Counted from the first letter of the stretch, positions 50,949 to 60,298 are shown. The stretch: 64,000 nucleotides of DNA from Thermoanaerobaculia bacterium (GCA_017883205.1 JADGNZ010000003.1:62001-126000), one strand, 5' to 3'. Notes: generated from the sequence alone by a model not told the origin. Made by a program: numbers and translations.

Positions 50949-53011
50949 TTCCCGGTCAGTTCCTTCACCAGCCCCGGCACTCCGTACACTTTGCGGAGCG
51001 CATCGAGAATGCCTGCCGAATGCACGGCCACGGCGCGGCCCTGGCGATCGTCGAACTGGTAATCCCACGGCAGCGACTGGATGTTGCCGTCGAAGATGAT
51101 GCCGACGAATTCGTTCTCACGGTTGACAACCGGGCTTCCGGAGTTACCGCCGATGATGTCCGCGGTCATCACAAAGTTGTAGGGAGTCTTGTCGTTGTCG
51201 AGCAGGGTCTTCTTCTCCATCCACGACTTCGGCAGCTTGAACTCCCCCTCGTTTCCATGATCGGCAGCGTGCTCGAACGTGTCGCCGATCGTCGTCGACG
51301 ATGCGACATCCTTCCCGTTCTCACTGAAGCTCTTCACCGTGCCATAGGAGAGACGCAGCGTGAAGGTGGCGTCGGGATACGTATCGCCGCCGCTGGTCTT
51401 GAACTGCGCGTTTGCGATTTTCGCGTACGACTGACGCAGCACCTCGGCGATGTTGTCGTCGTACTGCTTGCGCAGTTCGCGGGCGCGGGCATCGACCATG
51501 CGTGCGACCTGGATCATCGGATCGGTCGATGCGTCGACCGTGGCCTTGCCGCCTTCGCCGAGCGTCTTGCGAACCGCGACGTCGCGAAGCTTCGTGGTGC
51601 GCACGAGCTCCGAGGCCCGCTCCTGCGGCGACTTGCCGGCGAGCACCTGCTGCACGAGCGGATCGTTCGGAGCCACTTCCAGCCAGTTCGACAGCGAGTC
51701 CGCCAGCGTCACCGTCTCCAGATCCTCGTAGATCGGCGCTTCCGAATAGAGACCCTGCTTGAGCGACGGCATGTTCGATTCGCGGTACTCGCGCAGGCGT
51801 TCGCCGTTGGGCTTCGTTGACTCCTCAGCAAGCCGCAGCAGAGTCTTTGCCGTCTGGAAAAGCGCGCTATTGAAGGCGAGGCCGCCTTCGACGAACCGGA
51901 ATTCGGTGTAGATCGGGCGATACGCTGCGATCGCCGCATCGACGTTCTTCCACGCGTCGCCGTACGCTGCGCTGAGCTGCGGATCCGCCATCACTTTCTG
52001 CCGCAATGCCGCTTCGGAATCAGCTTTGATCTTCAGCACGGCCGGGTCCTGCAGGCCTGCGATGCGCCCGAGGTAGGCCTTGCGCGAGTTCTTGACGCCG
52101 AAGAGCTCATCGTGCGCGCGGCGGTCATTCTCGATACTGCGCTGCGCGTAGTTCGTGAGCAGGACCTCGCGGCGGCGGAGCAGCGTCAGCGTGAACGGGT
52201 AGGCGACATCGCGGAAAAACTGCAGGTGTGTCAGCGTGTTCAGCCGGCTGGTCGATCCGGGATGGCCGGAGACGAAGACGAGATCGCCGTCCTTCGCGCC
52301 GCCCGCGCTCCATTTCAGGTAATCCGCCGGATGCACCGGCTTGTCGTTTTCGTACGCGCGGAAGAAACAGACGTCGAGGTCGTAGCGGGGATACTCGAAG
52401 TTGTCGGGATCGCCGCCGAAGAAGGCGATGCCGACTTCCGGTGCGAAGACGAGCCTGACGTCGGTGTACTTCTTGTAGCGATAGAGGTGGTACTCGCCAC
52501 CCTGAAAGAGCGTGACCACATCGCTGCGGAGGCCGCTCTTCTGCACCGACTCCTGCTCGATGGCGCTCATCACGCCGCGGCGCGCCGCCTGCGCAGCCGC
52601 CGTGGTCATGCCGGGCGTGACCGAGGCGTTGACGCGCGCGGTGACGTCCTCGATCGACTGCAGCACGTTCAGCTCGAGGTCGACGCACTTCACTTCGTCA
52701 GCCTGCGTCTTCGCGTAGTAACCGGTCGTGACGTAGTCGTGGCCTTTGGTCGAGATCTTGGCCAGACAGTCCAGACCGACGTGGTGATTCGTCAGCGCCA
52801 GACCATCGGCGGAGACGAACGACCCGGAGCCGCCGCTGTTGAATCGGATCGACGACTTCTGCAGATGATCGAGCCACGCCTGCGTGGGCACGAAGTTGTA
52901 ACGCTGCTTGAAGATGGCGTTGGGAGTTCGGTTGAAAAGCCACATCCCCTCGTCCGCGACAAGCGGAAGTGCGAGGAGCAGCACGAGGAATGCGAGAAAG
53001 GACTTGCGCAT
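50945..53011 (-). CDS. S46 family dipeptidyl-peptidase (DPP7-like)
   Basis: 688 residues from ATG 53011, which yields the signal peptide MRKSFLAFLVLLLALPLVAD; the 53056 start adds a leader. The chymotrypsin-like triad is supported by LTNHHVGLDCLA and GGNSGSPVVNREN. The residue before Asn in FDGN is Gly, as in DPP7, whereas DPP11 has Arg there. It probably removes dipeptides from oligopeptides in the periplasm, with a preference for hydrophobic P1. DPP-type enzymes support growth on proteins. Confidence 0.9.
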   Translation of the reverse strand: MRKSFLAFLVLLLALPLVADEGMWLFNRTPNAIFKQRYNFVPTQAWLDHLQKSSIRFNSGGSGSFVSADGLALTNHHVGLDCLAKISTKGHDYVTTGYYAKTQADEVKCVDLELNVLQSIEDVTARVNASVTPGMTTAAAQAARRGVMSAIEQESVQKSGLRSDVVTLFQGGEYHLYRYKKYTDVRLVFAPEVGIAFFGGDPDNFEYPRYDLDVCFFRAYENDKPVHPADYLKWSAGGAKDGDLVFVSGHPGSTSRLNTLTHLQFFRDVAYPFTLTLLRRREVLLTNYAQRSIENDRRAHDELFGVKNSRKAYLGRIAGLQDPAVLKIKADSEAALRQKVMADPQLSAAYGDAWKNVDAAIAAYRPIYTEFRFVEGGLAFNSALFQTAKTLLRLAEESTKPNGERLREYRESNMPSLKQGLYSEAPIYEDLETVTLADSLSNWLEVAPNDPLVQQVLAGKSPQERASELVRTTKLRDVAVRKTLGEGGKATVDASTDPMIQVARMVDARARELRKQYDDNIAEVLRQSYAKIANAQFKTSGGDTYPDATFTLRLSYGTVKSFSENGKDVASSTTIGDTFEHAADHGNEGEFKLPKSWMEKKTLLDNDKTPYNFVMTADIIGGNSGSPVVNRENEFVGIIFDGNIQSLPWDYQFDDRQGRAVAVHSAGILDALRKVYGVPGLVKELTGK

Positions 53012-53119
53012 CAATGTTGCCTCCAGTTCAGTTTGCGAGCGGGATTCTATGCACAAACGGGGGAGGAGGCTGTGCGGGAGCCTGCATGAAACAACGCCGC
53101 AGGTCGTGAAGAGGCGTCC

Positions 53120-55780
53120 TTACCGCCAGTTCGCAACCAGCGTGAGCGGCGTCGGATCCGCTTCGCCGCCGTTGGCGATCACGCGGCCGTCCGCGGTCAG
53201 GTCGTAGTCGGAGGACGAGACGGGGTTCACATCGAGCCGGAACAGCGCGCGTGCCGCGCCGATCTCGAAGCCTAGTCCGCTTTTCACATCGACCTCGGTG
53301 AGGATGTTGTCGCTGGTCAGGTAATCGAGGTGCGCGCCGTCTGGGGACCAACGCGAGGAATGGCCGCCGGCGGTCGTGACCTGCCACTTTCCGCCGCCAC
53401 CGGCGAACGGGACGACGTAGATCTCATCACGGCCGCTCACGCTCGAGGTGTAGGCCATCCAGCGGCCGTCCGGAGAAATGCGAGGGTCGCGCGTACCGAT
53501 CTCTCCGGCGAGGAGCGGATGCGCCTTCTCGCCCGGCACGAGAGGTACGGCCCAGATCTGTGGATTGACTCCAGGCCTGTTCCACAGCGTCGCCACAACC
53601 CAACGGCCGTCCGCGGAGACCGTGCCGGGGTCGGCATCTCCGTCGAGGCGGGCCACGAGCTGGCGCGGTCCGTTGCCATCCCCGCGGCGGCGATAGATGG
53701 CGGCCCGTTCCGAAGGCGTATCGCGGGAGGCGTAGATGATCTCGCTACTGTCGGCGCTCCAGACAGGAGCCTCGTTCATCGAGCCTTCGAACGTCAGGCG
53801 CGTGCGGACGTTGCGGGCGACATCGACGATCCAGATCGCGGCCCGCGTCGGCTCGCCGGCGTTGGTGACGAGGCGGTGGCCGTCGGGTGAGAGTTTCAGG
53901 TCGTAGTATCTGGCCACGTCGGCGAGTGCACCGAGGCTCGCGCCGTCGTGTCCGAACCAGATCAGATGCGTGCCGGCGATGGAACCGCCGGCCTGATAGA
54001 TGAGCGTGCGGCCGGCGGCGTCAAACACTCCGTGCCACGTAGAGCTATCGAAATGGACGTTTTGCGCAACGATCGAGGGTACTTCCGTCAACACGCCCCG
54101 CGCGACGTCAAAAGGCTGAGCGACAAGCGTGCTCTCGCGCAGCATTAACAGCTTGCCGTCCACGTATGCGACATTCGCGAGAGTGTGAGTGACGACACGG
54201 TCGCTCTTGCCGTCCAGTGATCGCACGTGGAGAGCAGTGGCGGGCGAATCGAGAAGATCGTGGTTCGCGGCGAGGTAGAGAAACGATTCGCCGCCGGGGA
54301 GAAAGAGTGGCCAGCGATGTGTCGTCATTCCGCCCGAAGGCGTGGTCAGCGCCACGGGCGTGCCTCCATTCGCTGCCACACGATAGAGACCGGCGCGCGT
54401 TTCGGGTGTGTAGACAATGACGTTCTCGTCGCCCCAGGTGCCGCCGCGCGCATTGGGCGCATCGGCGATGACGGTCGGAACACCTCCGCCGGCATCGACG
54501 GTCTTCAGTTTGCCGTGCGCGAAGAAGGCCAGGAAATGACTGTCGGGAGACCAGAACGGAAACATAGCGTCGTCGCTGTTATCGATCACGCGAGGATCGG
54601 CGGAGTCGAGCGCGCGTACCCAGAGCGTTCGCTGCCCATCGGGCGACACGGCGACAAAAGCGACGCGGCGGCCGTCCGGTGAAAGCACTGGCGAGCCGGC
54701 GTAGTCGCCCGTGAAGACGAAGCGCAGCCCGCGCGGAGGAACGATGGAAGCGGTCAGCGGGCGGGCCAGCGAGTCCATCTCGCGCTTGGACCAGATGGCC
54801 GTTCCGATGGCAGCGCCGATCGCAACGAGCAGCGCGAGTGCCCAGGCGGTGCGCTCGCCCCATACGCGCCGGCGCGCACGGGCAAGCGGGATCGGCGCGG
54901 AAGGACTGGACTGTTCGTCGCGAATCCAATGAAGCGCCAGCATCACATCGTGCACGGTCTGGAACCGATCGTCAGGATTCTTGGCCAGACACGTGCGGAT
55001 AACGCGATCGAGAGCCATCGGGATCATCGGCCGGAACGTCGCAATCGCCGGCGGATCGCCGGCAATGATCTGGGCGATGGTACCGGCGCGGCTGGCCGAC
55101 GAGAATGCACGACGGCCGGTGAGCATCTCGTACATCAGGCAGCCGAAGGCAAAGATGTCGCTGCGCGCATCGGCCTGCCCGTACTCGATCAGTTCCGGTG
55201 CCATGTAGCAGAACGTGCCGACAAGCACTCCCTCGGCGGTGATCTGGTCTTCGATGTGAATGGCCGTGGAGCTTGAAGGAGAGATCGACGCGACGAGGGC
55301 GGCGTTCATCGCCTTGGCCAGACCGAAATCGAGAAGCTTCGCTCCGGAGCGCGTCAGGATGACGTTCCCGGGCTTGAGATCGCGATGGATGATCCCGGTT
55401 CGATGCGCCTTGTCGAGCGCATCCGCGATCTCGATTCCGTATCGCAGCACGTCCGCAATCGGCATCTGCCCGCGGGCAAGACGCTCCGTCAGCGGCTCGC
55501 CATCGAGGTACTCCATGACGAGGTAATCGACATCGTGCTGGCTTCCGACATCGAAGAGCATGCAGATGTTCGGGTGGTTCAGGCTGGAGATCGCCCGGGC
55601 CTCCCGTTCGAACCGCGCACGAAGCTGGGCGTCCTTCGCAAACTCGGCGGGGAGCACTTTGATTGCCACATCGCGCGCTAGCCGCGTGTCACTGGCGCGG
55701 TAGACCTCTCCCATCCCCCCCGAACCGATGGGGGCAGTGATCTCGTACGGACCGAGCCTTGTGCCTGGACGAAGGGACAC
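53120..55780 (-). CDS. Serine/threonine kinase with C-terminal PD40/TolB-like propeller
   Basis: 886 residues. The kinase domain (~12-270) is complete: IGSGGMGEVYRA, VAIKVLP (catalytic Lys), IIHRDLKPGNVIL, DFGLAK, MAPELIEYGQADARSDIFAF. One membrane helix (AWALALLVAIGAAIGTAIW) lies near 315-333. The extracytoplasmic half has repeated SPDG units (GSPVLSPDGRRVAFVAVSPD, ISPDGRWMAYTSSVSG) forming a beta-propeller sensor. This architecture is common in Acidobacteriota. The ligand and target are unknown. Confidence 0.94.
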   Translation of the reverse strand: MSLRPGTRLGPYEITAPIGSGGMGEVYRASDTRLARDVAIKVLPAEFAKDAQLRARFEREARAISSLNHPNICMLFDVGSQHDVDYLVMEYLDGEPLTERLARGQMPIADVLRYGIEIADALDKAHRTGIIHRDLKPGNVILTRSGAKLLDFGLAKAMNAALVASISPSSSTAIHIEDQITAEGVLVGTFCYMAPELIEYGQADARSDIFAFGCLMYEMLTGRRAFSSASRAGTIAQIIAGDPPAIATFRPMIPMALDRVIRTCLAKNPDDRFQTVHDVMLALHWIRDEQSSPSAPIPLARARRRVWGERTAWALALLVAIGAAIGTAIWSKREMDSLARPLTASIVPPRGLRFVFTGDYAGSPVLSPDGRRVAFVAVSPDGQRTLWVRALDSADPRVIDNSDDAMFPFWSPDSHFLAFFAHGKLKTVDAGGGVPTVIADAPNARGGTWGDENVIVYTPETRAGLYRVAANGGTPVALTTPSGGMTTHRWPLFLPGGESFLYLAANHDLLDSPATALHVRSLDGKSDRVVTHTLANVAYVDGKLLMLRESTLVAQPFDVARGVLTEVPSIVAQNVHFDSSTWHGVFDAAGRTLIYQAGGSIAGTHLIWFGHDGASLGALADVARYYDLKLSPDGHRLVTNAGEPTRAAIWIVDVARNVRTRLTFEGSMNEAPVWSADSSEIIYASRDTPSERAAIYRRRGDGNGPRQLVARLDGDADPGTVSADGRWVVATLWNRPGVNPQIWAVPLVPGEKAHPLLAGEIGTRDPRISPDGRWMAYTSSVSGRDEIYVVPFAGGGGKWQVTTAGGHSSRWSPDGAHLDYLTSDNILTEVDVKSGLGFEIGAARALFRLDVNPVSSSDYDLTADGRVIANGGEADPTPLTLVANWR

Positions 55781-55793
55781 GATGCTGGAGAGT

Positions 55794-55899
55794 GTAGCGC
55801 CGTCGGCTCGACGGCTGTATCGCCAGCGGCTCGCTGGCGGTTTCTGGAGAATCGCCGCCGGGCCGGGCGGCGGTCCAGCCGTCGAGCCGACGGCGCTAC
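55794..55899. repeat. BIME-like element 2: 24-bp perfect inverted repeat headed by GTAG
   Basis: The left arm is 55794-55817 (GTAGCGCCGTCGGCTCGACG...) and the right arm its reverse complement at 55876-55899, ending CTAC. Each arm holds GTAG plus a GCCGTC/GACGGC hairpin. Between them lies a GCCAGCG/CGCTGGC hairpin. The plan is the same as the element at 34728-34810, although the stem sequences differ. Confidence 0.8.
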
Positions 55900-55906
55900 G
55901 TCTGTC

Positions 55907-56779
55907 TCAATCCCACTTCGTGCCGTTCATCTGCGCCACGATCTTGGCCACCTCGATGTAGTCGGCTCCTTCGCCTAGCTGGTTGAGCGAGGCGGTAAAG
56001 AGATGCTGTGTCAGCGCAAGCATCGGCGTCGCCGCGTGCTGCTGGTGCGCAATCGAAGCGGCGATGCGGATGTCCTTGTCGTGATGCGCCAGCTTGAAGA
56101 CGAGCGGCCATTTGTGATCGAGAAGGCGCATCGGCAGCAGGTTTTCCGAGGCGTTCGAGCGGCCGCTGCCGGCGTTGGTCACCGCAAGCGCGGTCTTCAG
56201 ATCGATTCCGTACTGCTTCGCCAGGAGTAGACACTCGGACGTGATCCAGACCGTGGCTCCCATGATCGTGTTTGTCAGCACTTTGATGGCGTGACCGGAT
56301 CCGACCGGACCGGCGTGGATGATGGTCTTGCCGCAGAGCTGGAGGATTTCCTTCGCGCGCTCGAAGTCCGCGACTTCGCCGCCGATCATGATCGTCAGCG
56401 TGGCGTTCTCGGCACCGACCGTGGCGCCGGTGACCGGGGCATCGACGAACTGAACTCCCTTCATACCGAGTCGTGCCGCGGCGGGCTTGCTGGCGTTCGG
56501 GTCGCCGCTGGTGGCATCGATCCAGAGCGTTCCTGGACGCAGCGCCGGTAGAAGCTTGTCGATGATCTGATCGACCTCGACGCTGGTCGGCAGCATCGTG
56601 ACGATCGTTTCCGCGCCGGCGCAGTCGGTGAGATTCGCAGCGACGGTCGTGCCGTGCTCGCGCGCGTGCCGCTCCGCTTTTTCGCGCGTGCGGTTCCAGA
56701 CGAGGAGGTCGTGTTGTTGGGAAAGGTGGCGCGCCATCGGGAATCCCATGGCGCCAAGTCCGATGAATGCGATTTTCAT
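55907..56779 (-). CDS. 3-hydroxyisobutyrate dehydrogenase-family oxidoreductase
   Basis: 290 residues. The NAD(P) site is FIGLGAMGFPMARHLSQQHD, the substrate signature DAPVTGATVGAENATLTIM, and the catalytic Lys lies in GSGHAIKVLTNTIMG. Family members oxidise 3-hydroxyisobutyrate, tartronate semialdehyde or succinic semialdehyde, and some are imine reductases or GLYR-type. The exact substrate is not visible. The gene is flanked by a BIME and by the second 21-bp array. Confidence 0.88.
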   Translation of the reverse strand: MKIAFIGLGAMGFPMARHLSQQHDLLVWNRTREKAERHAREHGTTVAANLTDCAGAETIVTMLPTSVEVDQIIDKLLPALRPGTLWIDATSGDPNASKPAAARLGMKGVQFVDAPVTGATVGAENATLTIMIGGEVADFERAKEILQLCGKTIIHAGPVGSGHAIKVLTNTIMGATVWITSECLLLAKQYGIDLKTALAVTNAGSGRSNASENLLPMRLLDHKWPLVFKLAHHDKDIRIAASIAHQQHAATPMLALTQHLFTASLNQLGEGADYIEVAKIVAQMNGTKWD

Positions 56780-56870
56780 GGACGCATTCTAGCCAGCAGG
56801 GGCGATTGACGGGCCGTCTTGTGTCCGGCAGGTCGGGATTCAGAAATGCGCATTCGGCAAGTTTTGCCTC

Positions 56871-57224
56871 GATGCCGGGGTCTGCACCCCCGATGCTGTG
56901 GTCTGTACCCACGATGGGGTTTGCACCCAAGATGAGATGTTCCGCACCCCCGATGAGATGTTCTGCACCCCCGATGAGATGTTCCGCACCCCCGATGAGA
57001 TGTTCTGCACCCCCGATGAGATGTTCTGCACCCCCGATGAGATGTTCTGCACCCCCGATGAGATGTTCTGCACCCCCGATGAAGTGTTCTGCACCCCCGA
57101 TGCTGCGGCCTGCACCCACGATGCTGCGGACTGCGCCCACGATGCTGCGGACTACACCCACGATGCTGCGGACTACACCCACGATGCTGCGGCCCGCATC
57201 CACGATGCCGCGTTTCGAACCATC
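56871..57224. repeat. 21-bp-period repeat array 2 (GATG units)
   Basis: Seventeen units, 21 bp each except one of 18 (56913-56930). The middle is homogeneous: GATGAGATGTTCTGCACCCC plus C at 56931-57098. The flanks are GATGCTGCGGACTACACCCA-type (57099-57203) and GATGCTGTGG-type (56871-56912). No spacers are present. Open frames exist on both strands because 21 = 7 codons (for example DEMFCTP on plus, IGGAEHL or SGVQNIS on minus), but no start or ribosome-binding signal favours translation. Confidence 0.9.
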
Positions 57225-57699
57225 GATGTCGTCCTCTGGCTGAACACCGCCATCAAAAGACCCAGTCATCAACAGTTTTGACGCGACCGTCAAAAGATTT
57301 GAGTCTGGACTGAAGAAATGTGTTGAACCGACTCAAGAATCATGAGTCCGGAGTAGAAGTTTCCGAGTCGATCCCGGTGAAATATGACGACGCCGGACAG
57401 TGGGGTGTCGGGAGTGGGTGTCCGGCGTCAACTGGAACTGCGGGTGACTCGCGCGCCGGAGCCGGAAAAACGCGCGGGTGATGACGAGTGCACGTCTGCC
57501 ACGAGCCACCCCTCACTCACCATCCCCGCGAGAGTGAACAGCCCTTCGATCGAGACCCTCCGGCACGCGTTGCAGAGAGAGAGAGGTAGCTTCAGCAATG
57601 TCCACGGAGGCACGCCCATACGCCAGCTCTTCCGTGGTTGGGTCCGAGGTGGGAGCGTAACTGAAGGATCTCGATCCAGGGGTTGTTCGAATGTCAAAG
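57225..57699. other. Intergenic DNA with one inverted repeat
   Basis: No convincing gene. GACGCCGGACA (57389-57399) and TGTCCGGCGTC (57419-57429) are perfect 11-bp arms around a GGGTGTC/GGGAGTG heptamer-like core. A weak 89-codon minus frame (57428-57697) lacks a family resemblance and is not called. Confidence 0.6.
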
Positions 57700-57728
57700 A
57701 AACTAAAAAAGGGGCATTACGCCCCTTT
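57700..57728 (-). terminator. Rho-independent terminator downstream of the ferredoxin gene
   Basis: On the minus strand AAAGGGGC (57728-57721), loop GTAAT, GCCCCTTT (57715-57708), then TTTAG. It lies 80 bp past the ferredoxin gene and is the only minus-strand gene end it can serve. Confidence 0.8.
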
Positions 57729-57807
57729 GTTTGCCTCGCGGCTGTCTTGCTGTGGCCGTCAGTTTACGTTCGCAATGTTGGAAGGATAGTGATCCAGCTC
57801 ACAAAAC

Positions 57808-58074
57808 TCAAGTCGCTTTCTTGTACCAGTCTGCGTTGATCTGCGTGTAGTGCTTCCACTGCTCCGGCACGAGGTCCTCCGGGAAGATGGCCTGGACCGG
57901 GCAGGCGGGCTCACACGCGCCGCAGTCGATACAAACCTCGGGATCGATGTACAGCATCGTGTCTTCGGCAAACCCTGCCTCGTCTTTGCGAGGATGGATG
58001 CAGTCGACCGGGCAGACGTCGACACACGCGGTGTCTTTCGTATTCACGCACGGTTCGGCGATCACGTATGTCAT
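57808..58074 (-). CDS. fdxA: 7Fe-type ferredoxin
   Basis: 88 residues with two clusters. The first Cys set is CVNTKDTACVDVCPVDC and the second CIDCGACEPACPVQAI; the first set has the 3Fe-4S/4Fe-4S spacing of the FdxA family. It is a soluble low-potential electron carrier. EDLVPEQWKHYTQINADWYK is the typical C-terminal extension. It is convergent with nothing and ends with a terminator. The partner enzyme is unknown. Confidence 0.92.
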   Translation of the reverse strand: MTYVIAEPCVNTKDTACVDVCPVDCIHPRKDEAGFAEDTMLYIDPEVCIDCGACEPACPVQAIFPEDLVPEQWKHYTQINADWYKKAT

Positions 58075-58113
58075 CGGGGTAGGCTCCTTGGACGTTGGAA
58101 CTGCGGCGGCATT

Positions 58114-59052
58114 TTAAGTGAAGAAGTAGCGGGTCAAGTGAAAAAAGATCGGGCCTGCGAAACAGATGGAGTCGATGCGGTCGAGAACGCCGCCGTGTCC
58201 CTGGATCGATGATCCCCAGTCCTTCACCCCGCTGTCTCGCTTGATGGCCGACATGGTCAGCCCGCCGAGGAAGCCCATGATCGTGATGATGAACGCCATC
58301 CCCATCGTCTGCCACATCGTGAATGGGGTCGTGCGCCACAGCGCCGTACCGATCAGGGTGGCCGACACGGTTCCGCCGATGAATCCCTCCCACGTCTTGC
58401 TGGGACTGATGACGGGCGAGATCTTGTGTTTTCCGAGCAGCTTGCCCCAGACGTATTGCAGCACGTCGCTGAGCTGGACGATCACGACCAGAAAGAAGAG
58501 CAGCCGCGCGTTCTTGCCCGCGTAGCCGGGAATCTCGAGCATCAGCAACGCCGGAACATGACTGACGCAGTAGACGCAGACCATGAGTCCCCACTGGATC
58601 TTGGAGCTTCGCTCCAGAAAGGCGTTTGGGTCGCCGGAGATGGCGATGCGCGACGGGATGAAGAGGAAGGCGTAGACCGGGATGAGAACGCTGAAGAAGC
58701 CGTACCACTGCGTGGCCACCAGGTAGTACTGCAGCGGCAGGATGATGAAGAAGACCCAGAAGAGCGCGGAGTGATCGGCGGGACGTGTCGGCGTCAGGGT
58801 GATGAATTCGCGCAACGCGAAGAACGAGAGGAGCCCGAAGAGAATCACCGACCCGAGGCCGCCGGTCAGTAACGAGATAGCGAAGACCGCCGACATCACC
58901 CACCACGCCCGGATGCGCGCGTTGAGGTTGTCGACGACGTCGCTGCGGCGCCGCCATCGCATGATCTGGCCGATGAGCGTCGCCACCACGAGTAGCGCGA
59001 GGATTCCCGCGAAGAGGAGCAGCGTTTGCCTGTCGCGAATCATGTTTACCAT
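58114..59052 (-). CDS. CdsA-like phosphatidate cytidylyltransferase
   Basis: 312 residues with about eight membrane helices. The CdsA signature SPSKTWEGFIGGTVSATLIG and the late KRDSGVKDWGSSIQGHGGVL and DRIDSI (with the acidic pair) are clear. It makes CDP-diacylglycerol from CTP and phosphatidate. It overlaps the acyltransferase gene by 7 bp and belongs to a three-gene phospholipid cluster. The gene is YnbB-like rather than the housekeeping cdsA by context. Confidence 0.88.
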   Translation of the reverse strand: MVNMIRDRQTLLLFAGILALLVVATLIGQIMRWRRRSDVVDNLNARIRAWWVMSAVFAISLLTGGLGSVILFGLLSFFALREFITLTPTRPADHSALFWVFFIILPLQYYLVATQWYGFFSVLIPVYAFLFIPSRIAISGDPNAFLERSSKIQWGLMVCVYCVSHVPALLMLEIPGYAGKNARLLFFLVVIVQLSDVLQYVWGKLLGKHKISPVISPSKTWEGFIGGTVSATLIGTALWRTTPFTMWQTMGMAFIITIMGFLGGLTMSAIKRDSGVKDWGSSIQGHGGVLDRIDSICFAGPIFFHLTRYFFT

Positions 59053-59657
59053 TGGCGCAGCTCCAGGATTGCGTTCCGCGCGCGGTCCAGAAACGCGTTC
59101 TTGTCCTCGCCTTCGCCGACGTGCATCGGCTCACCGAAACTGACCGAGGCCAGCATCGGCACGGGAACGAACTCCCCTTTCGGCAGAACGCGGTTGACGT
59201 TGTTGATGTACGACGGAATCAGATCGACGTCCGGCCGCGCTTTTCCAAGCCGGTACAGACCGCTCTTGAACGGCGCAATCGTCGCTCCGTCGCCGCGCGT
59301 CCCTTCGGGAAAAATGATGAGCGAGTGCTTCTCGCCGAGGCCGTCGAGAAGAACATCGACCGCGTTCGGCGATCCGGCGGTCGGTTTTCGTTCCACCAGC
59401 ACGGCGTTGAATACTTTGACGCCAAGGTAACGGCGCAAGCCGGGCTTGTCCCAGTAATCCCTCGCCGCAACCGGACGAGTCATGGTGCGCAGACGCGGCG
59501 GCAACGCAGCCCAGACCAGAACAAAGTCAAGGTGGCTGGTGTGGTTGACGAAGTAGATCCTCTGTCGATCGTCGGGCGTGAAGCCCACGCGCCGCACGTT
59601 GCCGCCCGCGAGTATTCGAGCGAGACCGACGACCCCTTTCGCGACGACGCGCCTCAC
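59046..59657 (-). CDS. PlsC-type 1-acylglycerol-phosphate acyltransferase
   Basis: 203 residues. The acyltransferase motifs are NHTSHLDFVLVW (HxxxxD with the catalytic His), IFPEGTRGDGATIAPFKSG, and VPIPVMASVSFG-like strands. It adds an acyl chain to lysophosphatidate or a similar phosphoglycerol. It overlaps the CDP-alcohol transferase gene by 4 bp (ATGA type) and the cdsA-like gene by 7 bp, so the three are coupled. Confidence 0.88.
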   Translation of the reverse strand: MRRVVAKGVVGLARILAGGNVRRVGFTPDDRQRIYFVNHTSHLDFVLVWAALPPRLRTMTRPVAARDYWDKPGLRRYLGVKVFNAVLVERKPTAGSPNAVDVLLDGLGEKHSLIIFPEGTRGDGATIAPFKSGLYRLGKARPDVDLIPSYINNVNRVLPKGEFVPVPMLASVSFGEPMHVGEGEDKNAFLDRARNAILELRQW

Positions 59658-60298
59658 CGCGACTCCAACTCAGCGGCCATCCGGCTCGTCCGGCGAATCA
59701 TCGTTACGATCGTCCCGCTGATGATGACGATCAGCGCCAGCATCAACGCGTAGTCGCGGTAGCGGAAGTAGCCGCCGACCGCGTCGACGATCGCTGCGAA
59801 CGTGAGCGTGGCCATGCGGTGCGGCTTCGCCATCGGCCCGCAGAAGTCCTGTTTCGCACGCACGGAGCCGGCCAGGACACGCACGTACGCAGTCATGACC
59901 GCGAGAAGACCGGCGCACCATCCGAGAGTGGGTCCGAGCGAGCCGAAACGGACGATGGCGTAGCCGGCCGCGACGATGATCAAGGGATCGGCGATGCGAT
60001 CCGGCAGTTCGTTGAAGATGTCGCCCGTCTTCGAGGCCATCTTCCCTTCGACGGCCACCATCCCATCGAGCATGTTGCAGATCAGGCGGAGCTGGATTCC
60101 GGCCGCCGCCGCAATCAGCAACGCGACGCGAACCGCGCCCTCGGCGTCCCTGCTCGCGATGAACGCAACGCCCGAACCGAGCGCGAAGACGACGCTGAAG
60201 AGAGAGATCGCGTTCGGGCGCACCCGCCAGCGCACCAGCAAAGCCGCCAGCGCTTTCGCCCAGCCGCGGTCACGCGTCTTGAGAGGCCGACGGTCCAT
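59654..60298 (-). CDS. CDP-alcohol phosphatidyltransferase-fold protein with non-canonical motif
   Basis: 214 residues with six predicted helices. The family motif region reads NMLDGMVAVEGKMASKTGDI followed by FNELPDRIAD. Compared with DxxDGxxAR(x)8GxxxDxxxD, the first Asp is Asn, the Arg is Val, and the third Asp is Asn. This pattern is seen, as I recall, in a YnbA-like subfamily that occurs with a PlsC- and a CdsA-like gene, as here. It probably condenses CDP-diacylglycerol with an unknown alcohol, if still active. Confidence 0.75.
   Translation of the reverse strand: MDRRPLKTRDRGWAKALAALLVRWRVRPNAISLFSVVFALGSGVAFIASRDAEGAVRVALLIAAAAGIQLRLICNMLDGMVAVEGKMASKTGDIFNELPDRIADPLIIVAAGYAIVRFGSLGPTLGWCAGLLAVMTAYVRVLAGSVRAKQDFCGPMAKPHRMATLTFAAIVDAVGGYFRYRDYALMLALIVIISGTIVTMIRRTSRMAAELESR

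Noticed and set aside
55896-57293. A 465-codon minus frame covering array 2 and the dehydrogenase gene
   Set aside because: It joins seven-codon repeat translation to an out-of-frame reading of a recognised enzyme, so it is not a real gene.
57428-57697. An 89-codon minus frame
   Set aside because: Starts in intergenic DNA with an inverted repeat at its end, and no family resemblance or ribosome-binding site.
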